The notes under the pieces: generated by a model
The model's input: only the letters and a program-made list of their open reading frames with translations
Database searches by the model: none
What the model was told of the DNA's origin: nothing
Program-made: the position numbers and the translations under genes
From: a virus
Reading direction: 5' to 3' (one strand)
Virus record (IMG/VR): IMGVR_UViG_3300049434_000014
Location: 89,456-153,455 of that record
Length of the DNA: 64,000 nt
Shown: positions 1 through 6,802 of the stretch, in pieces
Layout of the letters: every line of letters begins with the position of its first letter
Numbering within the stretch: the first letter of the stretch is position 1

Positions 1-1
1 C

Positions 2-409
2 ACCAATGAGGCTCTGAGGTTCGGTTGGTTTGCCTTGTCTAACGATCCTGCGTCGCGTGCGCAGTGGGAGAAAGACGTTGTCACCAAGGTTCCTGATCTG
101 GTGACGGCTCAGATGGGTGCTCCGTACCTGCATATTGACAACATTCTGTTGCAGAAGCCCGTACCTGGCCCTGGTTTGCTGGCTGGTCTTGCTTCGAAGC
201 AGGAAGCTCAGTTGCGTTCGGATGCTGTCGATATTGACAAGGCTGCAGCTTTGAACTTCCCTGGTGGCATCAACGCGTACGCGGATTACCAGCAGAAGTT
301 GGGTGTGCTTGCTCTGCAGCGTTCGATCGCTCGCGCTATTGATGATGGCAAGGTGAAGGCTGTTCCGGTCCCTGCGGGTTCGCCCGTGATTGTCAGCCCA
401 GGCGGGTAG
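2..409 (+). CDS. Hypothetical protein, 5'-truncated
   Basis: The reading frame is open from the first bases of the window to the TAG at 407-409, so the N-terminus lies outside. About 135 residues are visible, soluble and mixed helical, with no signal peptide, membrane segment or Cys cluster. I recognise no family. The stop codon lies in a GGGTAGG string just before the next start, so the two genes are probably coupled or the stop doubles as part of a start-site element. Confidence 0.75.
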   Translation, partial: TNEALRFGWFALSNDPASRAQWEKDVVTKVPDLVTAQMGAPYLHIDNILLQKPVPGPGLLAGLASKQEAQLRSDAVDIDKAAALNFPGGINAYADYQQKLGVLALQRSIARAIDDGKVKAVPVPAGSPVIVSPGG

Positions 410-416
410 GTGTCTG

Positions 417-752
417 ATGGCTAAGGGTGAGATCTTCGTTTTCACTGCGCTTGTTCTTATGCTCGCATTGGGAATGCTGGTCTACAAGTTGTGGCAATAC
501 TTCAGTAAGATGGCGTGGGAGAGGGCGCGACGTACTGCTCCGTGGTTTTCACGATCTTCTATCAATCCTGATGGATCTGTGACGGTGTTGGTTCGTCGTG
601 AGGCGTGGGTGGGCTGGTCGGTTGAGATGGTCGGCGAGCCTGTCGAGGTCGCAACGATCAAGGTGGCGGATCTGGATCTGGGCTTGCTTCAGGAAGCTGA
701 GGGTCGTGCCGAGATCGTGGCTAATACCTACAACCGCACCAGTTTGCCCTAG
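417..752 (+). CDS. Small membrane-anchored hypothetical protein
   Basis: 111 residues. A hydrophobic stretch at about residues 5-24 followed by Lys and Arg predicts one N-terminal membrane anchor with the rest cytoplasmic. The soluble part (about 45-111) is basic, then acidic, and matches no family I know. ATG 417 was chosen over an earlier in-frame start at 390 because it follows the upstream stop closely. A strong hairpin terminator follows the gene. Confidence 0.75.
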   Translation: MAKGEIFVFTALVLMLALGMLVYKLWQYFSKMAWERARRTAPWFSRSSINPDGSVTVLVRREAWVGWSVEMVGEPVEVATIKVADLDLGLLQEAEGRAEIVANTYNRTSLP

Positions 753-763
753 CTGACACCCTG

Positions 764-805
764 CGCAGGAAGCCTCAGTTCCTTCGGGAGCTGGGGCTTC
801 CTGCG
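764..805. terminator. Rho-independent-type terminator
   Basis: A 15-bp inverted repeat (CGCAGGAAGCC... with ...GGCTTCCTGCG, one G.U pair) with a short TTCCTTCGGGA loop region, followed by TTTCT. It ends the first transcription unit. Confidence 0.8.
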
Positions 806-860
806 TTTCTATACTTTCTTGCCTGACCTAGTTGACCTCGTAGACCTTGCATGCTACCGT

Positions 861-872
861 ATGGGTAGTACT
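861..872 (+). promoter_or_regulatory. Putative promoter, GGGTAGTACT type
   Basis: ATGGGTAGTACT lies between the terminator and the gene at 903. TAGTAC (866-871) fits an actinobacterial -10 element; no convincing -35 box is seen. The same GGGTAGTACT string precedes the genes at 16773 and 52267, in each case with a leader of about 45-65 bases carrying a Shine-Dalgarno. Confidence 0.5.
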
Positions 873-902
873 TGATGACGGGGATCAACCCAGGAGGTAG
901 AC

Positions 903-1856
903 ATGGCAACGTCTGTACGGACCGACGAGCACCGCGAGGGTGTGCTGGTACCCGCGAACTACAGGTTTCGCGAGGTGCTGGATCTCTACGCTGGTGGACC
1001 CAAAGATGACGTGATCGCTCTGGCCAAGCAGGCAGCGGTCCCTCCGAGGTGGCTTCAGTTCGTAGAGCGTCAGCGCGCTCGGGTGAAGCAATACCAGGCT
1101 CGCGCAGTCGGCGATCGTCCTCGGTTGTCTCAGTGCAATATCTGTGGTGCGCACATTCGTTACGCGGTTGTGTGGGCATACAATCCCGAGCCGGGTGGTC
1201 ACTTCGCTGGTTACATTACTACGGGTACTGACTGTGCCTCGTCCGTCAATGCTGCACTCGAGTCGGAGATTGCTTCTCAGGCTGGCGCTCTGCGTGAGTT
1301 CGTCGCTGGCATGCGTAAGCAGGCGCGGTCGGCTGCAGCGGCGCACACGGAGCCTGCTGTGCCTGTTGAGGCGGCGTCACGGTGGTCTGCTGTGGATCGT
1401 CGTCGTCAGGCGTGGATCGCGGAGTCTAACGATCACTATCGGGTCGCGCACTTCCTGCACGCTGTGTCTGGTAACCACGCGGATCTCGGTTGCACTGGTA
1501 AATGTTTTCACTGTGACGTGACGGCTCAGTTGGTTGAGACCGGCTCGTTGTCGGAGCGTCAGGTTGAGGCTGTGCTGCGTTCTGTGCCTTCCTGGGAGGC
1601 GCATGGTCGGCTTCCTGAGCCTGCCTTCGAGATTCCTTCAGGTGAGACCACGATTACAGGCACGCTGGCTTCAGCGCGCAATGGGCACATGCTCATTAAG
1701 TGCAAGGGCTACCGTGTGTGGACGATTCCCCCGGAGGGTCTGCGGTCGGCTCAGACGGGTTCTCAGGTTCGGTTCACTGCTTATGTGGAGCCTTCCACGA
1801 AAGATCCTAAGTTTTTGATTGCTCGCGATGTTCGGGACGGAGAGGTTGTCGGTTGA
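903..1856 (+). CDS. Zinc-finger protein with possible OB-type C-terminus
   Basis: 317 residues. The start is fixed by AGGAGG about six bases before ATG 903. A CNIC motif occurs near residue 79 and further Cys/His pairs near 195-205 (CTGKCFHC), suggesting one or two zinc sites. The middle is Ala/Arg-rich and helical. The last 80 residues read like beta strands of a small nucleic-acid-binding barrel (TGTLASARN, then RFTAYVEP). DNA or RNA binding is an inference; no named family is recognised. Confidence 0.75.
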   Translation: MATSVRTDEHREGVLVPANYRFREVLDLYAGGPKDDVIALAKQAAVPPRWLQFVERQRARVKQYQARAVGDRPRLSQCNICGAHIRYAVVWAYNPEPGGHFAGYITTGTDCASSVNAALESEIASQAGALREFVAGMRKQARSAAAAHTEPAVPVEAASRWSAVDRRRQAWIAESNDHYRVAHFLHAVSGNHADLGCTGKCFHCDVTAQLVETGSLSERQVEAVLRSVPSWEAHGRLPEPAFEIPSGETTITGTLASARNGHMLIKCKGYRVWTIPPEGLRSAQTGSQVRFTAYVEPSTKDPKFLIARDVRDGEVVG

Positions 1857-1857
1857 A

Positions 1858-2004
1858 ATGGCTAGGGGTAGACGTCCCGTTCCGGAGGGCTTCGTTCGGA
1901 TACTAGATCGTCGTAGCTCCGGTGCGGCGGGTGCGCACAAGGGTAGGACTGTGACGAGAAGTGCTGAGAGAAGCTCAGCTATTCGATCGAGCAGGGAGAA
2001 TTAA
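1858..2004 (+). CDS. Small basic hypothetical protein
   Basis: 48 residues, very Arg/Ser-rich, starting two bases after the previous stop (ATG 1858). It has no membrane segment or motif. Its basic composition would suit nucleic-acid binding. The short length leaves open that the frame is fortuitous, since an internal start-site element (1941-1949) lies within it. Confidence 0.4.
   Translation: MARGRRPVPEGFVRILDRRSSGAAGAHKGRTVTRSAERSSAIRSSREN
1941..1949 (+). promoter_or_regulatory. GGGTAGGAC start-site element
   Basis: GGGTAGGAC followed by TGTGACG. By analogy with the copies 5-6 bases before start codons elsewhere, this would begin a transcript near 1956, about 50 bases before the gene at 2006. 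Confidence 0.4.
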
Positions 2005-2005
2005 T

Positions 2006-2338
2006 ATGTGTAAGTCGATTACTGTCGGCGAGCTTTTTGCGACCGATAATCGGACTTTGACGGAGAAGATGGACGATCATTCGAAGCAAGATAATTTCGA
2101 GAGTGCTTTGACTGGTGTTCAGTATCAGCTTCGTCAGGCTCGGATCGCTATGCTGGCTGCGGGAATGAAGATGCAGGATACTGATCGCCCGGAGATTGAG
2201 GTTGACGATTTCAGGTTGTACGACACTGCGGTGGAGGCAATTCAGAATCTTCAGGCTCGTATTCGTGACATTCTTGATGATTTGGATCCTAACGCTCCCA
2301 TCCCGTCTGAGCGGCAGCTCCGCACGGATCAGGTCTAG
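2006..2338 (+). CDS. Helical hypothetical protein
   Basis: 110 residues, acidic, predicted mostly helical with an amphipathic centre (about residues 25-95) and no Cys or membrane segment. AGGGAG at 1993-1998 gives a good ribosome site for ATG 2006. It forms a pair with the following coiled-coil gene. Function unknown. Confidence 0.75.
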   Translation: MCKSITVGELFATDNRTLTEKMDDHSKQDNFESALTGVQYQLRQARIAMLAAGMKMQDTDRPEIEVDDFRLYDTAVEAIQNLQARIRDILDDLDPNAPIPSERQLRTDQV

Positions 2339-2368
2339 TCTTCCTACGTCGTGTTCAGAGAGGTAGTT

Positions 2369-2653
2369 ATGCATCCGAATTCAGCATTTGCTTGGGATGA
2401 TACTTCTCATCCTGCTCTTGCAGCCAAGGCGCGCGAGGCTCAGTTGGAGAAATTAGATACTCTGATGTATGTGCAGAAGAAGCTGATTGAGTCTCAGCGG
2501 GCACTGCTTGATGCTTTGTCGTCTCTGGTTGATACCAAGGTTGAGTTGTCTGCTGCTAGGAAGAAAGCGGCCAGTGAGACTCAGGGTTTCTTGACGGATT
2601 TGCAGCTGGCAACGCTGGAAGCATTCGCTTTGATTCAGCAGGGATCGGTTTAG
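2369..2653 (+). CDS. Coiled-coil hypothetical protein
   Basis: 94 residues with heptad-like Leu/Ala/Lys/Glu patterning over about residues 18-90. ATG 2369 is preceded by AGAGAGGTAG and was preferred to an upstream GTG. A hairpin (AGAGTGG 2732-2738 with CCACTCT 2755-2761) follows in the non-coding stretch and may act as terminator before the first repeat array. Confidence 0.75.
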   Translation: MHPNSAFAWDDTSHPALAAKAREAQLEKLDTLMYVQKKLIESQRALLDALSSLVDTKVELSAARKKAASETQGFLTDLQLATLEAFALIQQGSV

Positions 2654-2790
2654 CGGGTACGACCAGTCGTCTTCGGACAGGGCATAGTAGAGCCTGAACA
2701 GACAGAATAAACTAGATATGGGGAGCACCGAAGAGTGGTTGTGACTGGTCATGTCCACTCTCGGTGACTCGCTACGTTACACTGCAGATC

Positions 2791-3226
2791 GACTACTCAA
2801 TTCTGTTCAGGCCCGTTCGATTCATTTGACAACCCGGCACAGGCCCTCTCGCATCCATGCGACAATGCGAGTCTTGTCTCCCCCTGGCCCATGCCGACTG
2901 TCCGTCTCGCCTCCGTATCCCATCCTTTCCGTTCTGTGCCGACGAGCCAGCTCGATCCGGGTCTCTCCCACCCACCGACTAGTCTCTGCGGATCCTCCCG
3001 GGTCAGGTGACTCTGCCGATCTAGTCCCAGCGCATCATCTCGTGTCCGACTATCCGTATCCGTGCTTGTCGTTTCCAATCGACCAGTCAGTCCCGGTCAG
3101 TTCGTGCCTTGTTCCGACAGATCGCTGCTGTTCGTTTCCCGTCAGTGCGACGGACCGAGACTGTTCGCCTCCAATCAGTTCGACTACTCGACACAAGTCA
3201 CCCCAAGGCCGACGAACCGTTAGGAC
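2791..3226 (+). repeat. GAC-core array 1
   Basis: Non-coding stretch carrying cores of the form GACNNNYC at 2791, 2828, 2861, 2896, 2941, 2977, 3009, 3048, 3081, 3116, 3149, 3182 and 3211. Spacings are 37, 33, 35, 45, 36, 32, 39, 33, 35, 33, 33 and 29 bases. Spacers are C/T-rich and not conserved. The last unit runs directly into the start-site element of the gene at 3232. Bases 2654-2790 hold only the hairpin noted above and a GGGTACGAC string at 2655-2663. Confidence 0.85.
3218..3226 (+). promoter_or_regulatory. TAGGAC start-site element
   Basis: TAGGAC (3221-3226) five bases before ATG 3232, spaced as a -10 hexamer of a leaderless transcript. It is fused to the last unit of array 1. Confidence 0.5.
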
Positions 3227-3231
3227 TAGTT

Positions 3232-3453
3232 ATGGCACTGAGTGAGTCGGTGAAGAACCGTCTGCTGAACTGGAAGTTCGAGCAGGCGTGGCAGACCTTG
3301 TCTGAGGAGATGGGCGGGGATGCTTCGGAGGCTGAGGTTCAGACGGTGCGGGCGTTGGCGATCACGTTCGGGGATCCGGGTTGGTTTGAGGGTTCGATGG
3401 CAGACATCATCCGGGCTGTGTTGTGGTTTTTAGGAGTGACTGACGATGATTAG
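3232..3453 (+). CDS. Small acidic hypothetical protein
   Basis: 73 residues, starting at ATG 3232 right after the start-site element, with no Shine-Dalgarno. It has a helical N-terminal half, an acidic middle and a hydrophobic helix near the C-terminus (about 56-67) that could contact the membrane protein encoded next. The two genes overlap by eight bases. No family recognised. Confidence 0.7.
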   Translation: MALSESVKNRLLNWKFEQAWQTLSEEMGGDASEAEVQTVRALAITFGDPGWFEGSMADIIRAVLWFLGVTDDD

Positions 3454-3670
3454 TTTTCGACAGATCGATGAGTTTCTTACTCCTAAGGATCCGTTTTTCA
3501 AGCTTTTGATACCTGCTCTGCTTGCGGCTTATGTGTTTATGTTAACTGTGGGTGCTGTTGTCGCTATCACTTTCTTTACTATCGGGATGGCTATCGTTAT
3601 CACGTCTGCTGTGATGGGTAGCTTGTCGTTGGTGATTTTCTACGTGATCGATAAGGTAGTCACCAAATGA
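3446..3670 (+). CDS. Small integral membrane protein
   Basis: 74 residues with two or three hydrophobic segments (about residues 18-36, 38-58 and 60-70) and charged ends. It overlaps both neighbours, so the 3232-4382 genes form one tightly packed operon. Size and topology resemble many phage inner-membrane proteins; function unknown. Confidence 0.7.
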   Translation: MISFRQIDEFLTPKDPFFKLLIPALLAAYVFMLTVGAVVAITFFTIGMAIVITSAVMGSLSLVIFYVIDKVVTK

Positions 3671-4080
3671 CTAGGGTGTGGCGTGCTCATGGATTGCCTC
3701 ACGGGCATGCGGATATTCCTAGGAAGATACGAACAGCTGATCATCGATTGTTTGAGCATTTTGATGGTAGTTTGTTTCGTGAGCTTTCTACGTCTCAGTG
3801 TAATTATAGGCACTGGGATGAGTTGGTGTTTCCTGTTTTTGAGGTCTCGGATGTTTCTCCAGAGGCGGTGTCTGCTTCTGCGGATGGTGTGCTCACGGGT
3901 GTGTGGATGTCTGGTCAGTTCTCGGACATCGACATGATTAACGACATCGCTGATTGGTTGTTGAAGACTAAGCTTCCTGTGTTGAACGTCAGTTTTGCTG
4001 CAGCGGTGGCGGATCGTATTCGTTACCTGCTAGAAAATGATGAGGAGACTCACCTGCTGCTAGGGAGAGAAGAGCTGTGA
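3667..4080 (+). CDS. Hypothetical protein
   Basis: 137 residues, soluble, rich in Asp/Glu and Trp, with no Cys pairs or membrane segment. The start overlaps the previous stop (ATGA), and its own stop overlaps the next GTG (GTGA), which indicates translational coupling. I recognise no family. Confidence 0.75.
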   Translation: MTRVWRAHGLPHGHADIPRKIRTADHRLFEHFDGSLFRELSTSQCNYRHWDELVFPVFEVSDVSPEAVSASADGVLTGVWMSGQFSDIDMINDIADWLLKTKLPVLNVSFAAAVADRIRYLLENDEETHLLLGREEL

Positions 4081-4382
4081 GTGATCACAAGATCGTGGAG
4101 TTTCTGAATTTGTGCGTGTCGGCTGATGAGGCAACCGGGTTAGGTTCGCCGTGGGAGTTTATCTTCAAGCGACGCATCATTGTCATTCATGCCCCACGTA
4201 AAGACGATAATGAGCAGTGGGTGTGTGATGCGTGTTCGTGGATGCATCCTGAGATACGTCAGATTGTTAATGCGTACGCACCTTGCGAGCATTTGCAGTA
4301 TATGTCTATGATCTATTCTAAGCGGGCTGGGTTTGATCCGGATTGGATTCATGACGTGATCGGGTTCGCTGAGCTTCCCTAA
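4077..4382 (+). CDS. DUF6221-like protein
   Basis: 101 residues. The N-terminal helix ending in FLNL, the VCDAC motif in the middle and the C-terminal pattern of Cys, a Tyr-containing helix and FDPDW resemble the actinobacterial DUF6221 family, whose members also end with a conserved PC..L...Y..HP..D..W pattern. The family has no known function. A bound zinc ion is possible (CDAC plus His/Cys). It is the last gene before array 2. The family call rests on pattern memory only. Confidence 0.6.
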   Translation: MSDHKIVEFLNLCVSADEATGLGSPWEFIFKRRIIVIHAPRKDDNEQWVCDACSWMHPEIRQIVNAYAPCEHLQYMSMIYSKRAGFDPDWIHDVIGFAELP

Positions 4383-4403
4383 TACTCCGGGTTTTCCGGA
4401 TAT

Positions 4404-4900
4404 GACTACACTACTCCGATCCTTTCATGTCGTTGGCGAATCGTTCCCGTCCCGACTATTCGCCGCATGTCCCTTCGTGTCTTGCCAAGTCGACTATTCG
4501 TTTCGATCCCGGCCATTTCGTTTTGACTATTCGCATCGGATCCAGCTCCTATCGATTCGACTGATCTTGTCGACTACGCAAGTCAGTTCCGTTCTTTGCA
4601 TTGCGACTTGTCGAGCCTGTCCGTGTCCGCGCGTATCGACTACCCGATCCAGTTCCGTCCTTTCCCGCTCTTTCCGACTACGCTCGTCTCATCCGGGCAT
4701 GTCATCTCGACTACTCGATTCTTTCTCGTCGCTGCGGCTCTGTTCGACTACCCGGTTCGATACGGGACATCCCTGTCCGTTCTGACTACCCGTCTCCGTT
4801 CGCTTCTAGCCCAGTCCGTCTCGACAACCCATGTCGCGGCACTGCTCTTCTTTCCGTGACGACAGGCCAGTTCCAGTCTGTTCGTCTCTGTACGACATCA
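4404..4900 (+). repeat. GAC-core array 2
   Basis: Cores at 4404, 4454, 4492, 4525, 4559, 4572, 4605, 4638, 4676, 4709, 4746, 4784, 4823, 4858 and 4893. Most spacings are 33-39 bases, with one of 13. GACTACTCG and GACTATTCG forms dominate here. The first core is part of TATGAC, which is a plausible -10 hexamer. The array ends at the start-site element of the gene at 4921. Confidence 0.85.
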
Positions 4901-4906
4901 CACATC

Positions 4907-4915
4907 GGGTAGGAG
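4907..4915 (+). promoter_or_regulatory. GGGTAGGAG start-site element
   Basis: TAGGAG (4910-4915) followed by TTGGG and ATG 4921; the spacing is that of a leaderless -10 element. The G-rich string could also act as a ribosome site. Confidence 0.45.
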
Positions 4916-4920
4916 TTGGG

Positions 4921-5124
4921 ATGTATACGTTTTCTGAGGGTGTGTTGATTACGGATGACATGATTGAGCGTGACGATTCGATCGAGCCTCGCGCGGGTCA
5001 GCCTTGCTGGTGTCCTGATTCGTTTATCGAGGCGTGTTTTTACGTGCGGTATTGCCCGCGCCACGGGTCGGTTCCTGATCAGGATCTCTGGAATTTCAGG
5101 GTTGCTCCATACGGGATCTCATAG
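4921..5124 (+). CDS. Small Cys-containing hypothetical protein
   Basis: 67 residues starting at ATG 4921, directly downstream of array 2. Cys residues near 29, 31, 39 and 45 (PCWC, AC, RYC) plus a His could form a small zinc-binding fold. Acidic N-terminal half. No family recognised. Confidence 0.65.
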   Translation: MYTFSEGVLITDDMIERDDSIEPRAGQPCWCPDSFIEACFYVRYCPRHGSVPDQDLWNFRVAPYGIS

Positions 5125-5134
5125 GTCTGCAGGG

Positions 5135-5163
5135 TTGCATGGTCTACGAGGTCATGGTATGGT
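5135..5163 (+). promoter_or_regulatory. Sigma70-type promoter
   Basis: TTGCAT (5135-5140), a 17-base spacer and TATGGT (5158-5163). This is one of the few convincing two-box promoters in the window, placed to drive the gene at 5189 with a leader of about 20 bases. Confidence 0.55.
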
Positions 5164-5188
5164 TGTTCCAACAGCAAGGGAGCCAGCC

Positions 5189-5362
5189 ATGGAGGTCAGT
5201 GACAAGATTGAGGATTACCAGTTCGAGGCGCGTGTCCAGATCCGTTGCGGGTGTGGTCGTTACGTCTCCATCGGTCCTAATGCGGTGACCGGAGATTGCT
5301 GGGGTTGTGGTCGGGTCTATCGGACGTCAGTCGAGGTGCTAGCGGGTAGGACTGGGACATGA
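5189..5362 (+). CDS. Zinc-ribbon micro-protein
   Basis: 57 residues. Two Cys pairs, CGC near residues 20-22 and CWGC near 37-40, about 15 residues apart, make a compact zinc ribbon. The start is supported by AAGGGAG seven bases upstream of ATG 5189. The stop overlaps the next start by four bases. Such ribbons bind nucleic acid or protein partners; the target is unknown. Confidence 0.7.
   Translation: MEVSDKIEDYQFEARVQIRCGCGRYVSIGPNAVTGDCWGCGRVYRTSVEVLAGRTGT
5344..5352 (+). promoter_or_regulatory. GGGTAGGAC start-site element
   Basis: TAGGAC (5347-5352) six bases before ATG 5359, inside the end of the preceding gene. Confidence 0.5.
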
Positions 5363-5658
5363 CGACAACTCGAAACACTATCACCATTAATATAGTCAAT
5401 GATGGGTCAGGTGTTACTGCTTCTGGCACTCTTGTCACGAGCCGAGTGATTGATCTCGAGGATCTTGATGAGCGTTACTGTTTGGTGTATCTCAAGATTG
5501 AAGATCCTACTGATGATCACACTCTCTCTCTTACGGTTGTAGATATGTTGGAGACGTCCGTTCCGGTTGATTTTGCTGCTATTGAGGAGTCGGTTTACAC
5601 GGCAGCGCGTGAGACTCGTAAGGCTGCGCGCGAGGCTCTTGCAGCGCAAAATCAGTAA
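5359..5658 (+). CDS. Hypothetical protein
   Basis: 99 residues: a beta-rich N-terminal two thirds (alternating Thr/Val/Ile) and a C-terminal Ala/Arg/Glu helix (about 75-97). No Cys pairs, signal or membrane segment. Translation probably starts on a leaderless message. Function unknown. Confidence 0.7.
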   Translation: MTTTRNTITINIVNDGSGVTASGTLVTSRVIDLEDLDERYCLVYLKIEDPTDDHTLSLTVVDMLETSVPVDFAAIEESVYTAARETRKAAREALAAQNQ

Positions 5659-5703
5659 CGGTTCTGACGATCGGTAGTGTATCTTCTGTAAGGGTTGTCT
5701 GCG

Positions 5704-5712
5704 GGGTAGGAC
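5704..5712 (+). promoter_or_regulatory. GGGTAGGAC start-site element
   Basis: TAGGAC (5707-5712) six bases before ATG 5719. TTCTGT lies 17 bases further upstream as a weak -35 candidate. Confidence 0.5.
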
Positions 5713-5718
5713 TCGATC

Positions 5719-5946
5719 ATGTCGAGTCGTAACTACAGTGTCGCGATTCGGATTGCTTGTGTGTGCAAGCGTGGGTTCTATGTTAAGAGAGTGGATCGAC
5801 CAGCGGTGTGTCCGCATTGTGGACATCGGTTCGCTGTGAAGATCAAGTGTGTGGAGATCGGGCCAGCTGAGGAGCCTGTCTCAGACAAACGCAAGGCGGG
5901 TAGGATTCCGGTGGGTGGTGGAGTCTTGCACGGGGCTAAGACTTAA
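5719..5946 (+). CDS. Zinc-ribbon protein
   Basis: 75 residues. CVC near residues 11-13 and CPHC near 27-30 form a typical zinc ribbon, followed by a basic tail. The last codons of the gene also form the 5' arm of the structured RNA at 5913-5980, and the TAA stop lies in the RNA's conserved core, so coding and RNA functions overlap. A second start-site element (5898-5906) inside the gene would produce the RNA separately. Confidence 0.7.
   Translation: MSSRNYSVAIRIACVCKRGFYVKRVDRPAVCPHCGHRFAVKIKCVEIGPAEEPVSDKRKAGRIPVGGGVLHGAKT
5898..5906 (+). promoter_or_regulatory. GGGTAGGAT element before a structured RNA
   Basis: TAGGAT (5901-5906) is followed by exactly six bases and then the first base of the 10-bp stem at 5913. 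This is the same spacing seen before start codons, so the element most likely sets a transcription start rather than a ribosome site. Confidence 0.5.
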
Positions 5947-5980
5947 ATGACAATGCATTAACTTGCAGCGTCCACCACCC
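5913..5980 (+). ncRNA. Structured RNA element, copy 1
   Basis: Outer stem of 10 perfect pairs (5913-5922 with 5971-5980). Inside it lie a 5-bp hairpin, GTCTT (5923-5927) with AAGAC (5938-5942), and the conserved core TTAAATGACAATG (5943-5955). Copies 2-4 have the same order with different stem sequences. The role is unknown; it lies at the head of the tRNA cluster. Confidence 0.5.
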
Positions 5981-6009
5981 GTTTGACAACTTAACAGAGA
6001 TCCCATGAT

Positions 6010-6080
6010 GGCTTCATAGACTAATGGCAGGTCACTAGCCTCTCAAGCTAGGAGTACGGGTTCGACCCCCGTTGGAGCTA
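6010..6080 (+). tRNA. tRNA-Glu (CTC)
   Basis: All four arms pair: acceptor GGCTTCA/TGGAGCT, D stem GACT/GGTC, anticodon stem CTAGC/GCTAG with loop CTCTCAA, T arm ACGGG-TTCGACC-CCCGT. Discriminator A; the CCA end is not encoded. Confidence 0.85.
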
Positions 6081-6092
6081 CGTTTGTATTAA

Positions 6093-6162
6093 CGTTCCGT
6101 GGTGTAGGGATAGCACGCCGGTCACGGGACCGGTAGTCCACGTTTAACTCGTGGCGGAACGA
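6093..6162 (+). tRNA. Irregular tRNA-like gene, C1-G72 acceptor
   Basis: The acceptor (CGTTCCG/CGGAACG), D arm (GTGT/GCAC) and T stem (CCACG/CGTGG) pair well. The anticodon arm does not fit a seven-base loop: CCGGT/ACCGG leaves six bases (CACGGG), while GCCGG/CCGGT leaves eight (TCACGGGA). The T loop is TTTAACT instead of TTCRANY. C1-G72 is typical of tRNA-Pro, but the anticodon cannot be assigned. Confidence 0.5.
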
Positions 6163-6209
6163 CGCACGGCCTAGGATCGCCTCTGCTTCGGGCATGCGCC
6201 TAGGTCTCT

Positions 6210-6283
6210 CGGGATGTAGGGAAGCCAGGTATCCCACCTGTTTTGGGTACAGGAAGCCGCAGGTTCGAATCCTGCCGTCCCGA
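6210..6283 (+). tRNA. tRNA-Pro (TGG)
   Basis: Acceptor CGGGATG/CGTCCCG with the C1-G72 pair expected of proline tRNAs, D stem GGGA/TCCC, anticodon stem CCTGT/ACAGG with loop TTTGGGT, T arm GCAGG-TTCGAAT-CCTGC. No encoded CCA. Confidence 0.9.
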
Positions 6284-6285
6284 CT

Positions 6286-6361
6286 GGATGGATGTAGCTC
6301 AATGATAGAGCCCTTGGATTAACGTCTAAGGAGACGTGGGTTTGATTCCCGCCACCATCCT
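6286..6361 (+). tRNA. Irregular tRNA-like gene, anticodon unassigned
   Basis: GGATGG/CCATCC acceptor, D arm GCTC/GAGC and T arm GTGGG-TTTGATT-CCCGC are clear. The anticodon region has two extra bases; CTTGG/CTAAG would close an eight-base loop ATTAACGT, and the acceptor has one unpaired or bulged base. It may be degenerate or have an expanded anticodon loop. Confidence 0.45.
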
Positions 6362-6365
6362 TCAT

Positions 6366-6439
6366 GGTGAATGTAGCTCAAATGGCAGAGCGCCTGATTG
6401 TGGGTCAGGTCGTTGCGGGTTCGATTCCCGTCGTTCACC
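6366..6439 (+). tRNA. tRNA-His (GTG)
   Basis: Acceptor GTGAATG/CGTTCAC with an encoded extra 5' G (6366) opposite C73, the hallmark of histidine tRNAs. D stem GCTC/GAGC, anticodon stem CCTGA/TCAGG with loop TTGTGGG, T arm GCGGG-TTCGATT-CCCGT. Confidence 0.9.
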
Positions 6440-6441
6440 CC

Positions 6442-6520
6442 GAGAGGGACGGAGTCCAAAGCACATATGGTACCTGTTGCTAGGACTTAAACGACAATGT
6501 TATGTGTGTCCGTCCTTCTC
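6442..6520 (+). ncRNA. Structured RNA element, copy 2
   Basis: Outer stem of 12 pairs (6442-6453 with 6509-6520, one G.U). An inner hairpin GTCC...GGAC (6454-6457 with 6483-6486) has a further AGCA/TGCT pairing. The core TTAAACGACAATG (6487-6499) differs from copy 1 by one base. It sits between tRNA-His and tRNA-Asn. Confidence 0.55.
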
Positions 6521-6523
6521 CTA

Positions 6524-6595
6524 TCCTCGTTAGCTCAAAGGCAGAGCGTGCGATTGTTAATCGCAGGGTTGTTGGTTCAAGTCCAGCACGGGGAG
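6524..6595 (+). tRNA. tRNA-Asn (GTT)
   Basis: Acceptor TCCTCGT/ACGGGGA, D stem GCTC/GAGC, anticodon stem TGCGA/TCGCA with loop TTGTTAA, T arm GTTGG-TTCAAGT-CCAGC. Discriminator G, no encoded CCA. Confidence 0.9.
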
Positions 6596-6606
6596 CGTTT
6601 GTTTAT

Positions 6607-6677
6607 GGGTGTGACAGGATTGTGACAGTGGAGCCCGCTGAGCGGCACTGTTGAGGGTTCGAGTCCCTCCACTTCCA
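6607..6677 (+). tRNA. tRNA-like remnant with intact T arm
   Basis: The T arm GAGGG-TTCGAGT-CCCTC and 3' acceptor half are good. The 5' acceptor (GGGTGTG against CACTTCC) has a T-T mismatch, and no normal D or anticodon arm can be folded; a CCGC-TGA-GCGG hairpin occupies that space. Total length (71) fits a tRNA. Probably a decayed gene. Confidence 0.3.
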
Positions 6678-6735
6678 CGAGATGGGCAGTCGTTGTCGCT
6701 TGCTTCTTTAGCTACGGTAATCACCCCGATGGAGC

Positions 6736-6802
6736 GAGTGACCCTTCACGCGAGGTCGGTTGGAGGCTGACAACCTGACGACAATTGGTGGGCTTGTCAC
6801 TC
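6736..6802 (+). ncRNA. Structured RNA element, copy 3
   Basis: Outer stem GAGTGAC/GTCACTC (6736-6742 with 6796-6802), inner hairpin GGTTG/CAACC (6758-6762 with 6771-6775) and core CTGACGACAATTG (6775-6787). Less conserved than copies 1, 2 and 4, but with the same order of parts. Confidence 0.4.

Noticed and set aside
885-1346. Minus-strand open frames opposite the gene at 903, and many similar ones elsewhere
   Set aside because: Antisense shadows of well-supported + strand genes, without ribosome sites and with unlikely composition.
4402-4785. Open frames inside array 2 (and similar ones in arrays 1, 3, 4 and 6)
   Set aside because: Low-complexity translations, no start signals, overlapping in several frames; real starts lie just after the arrays.
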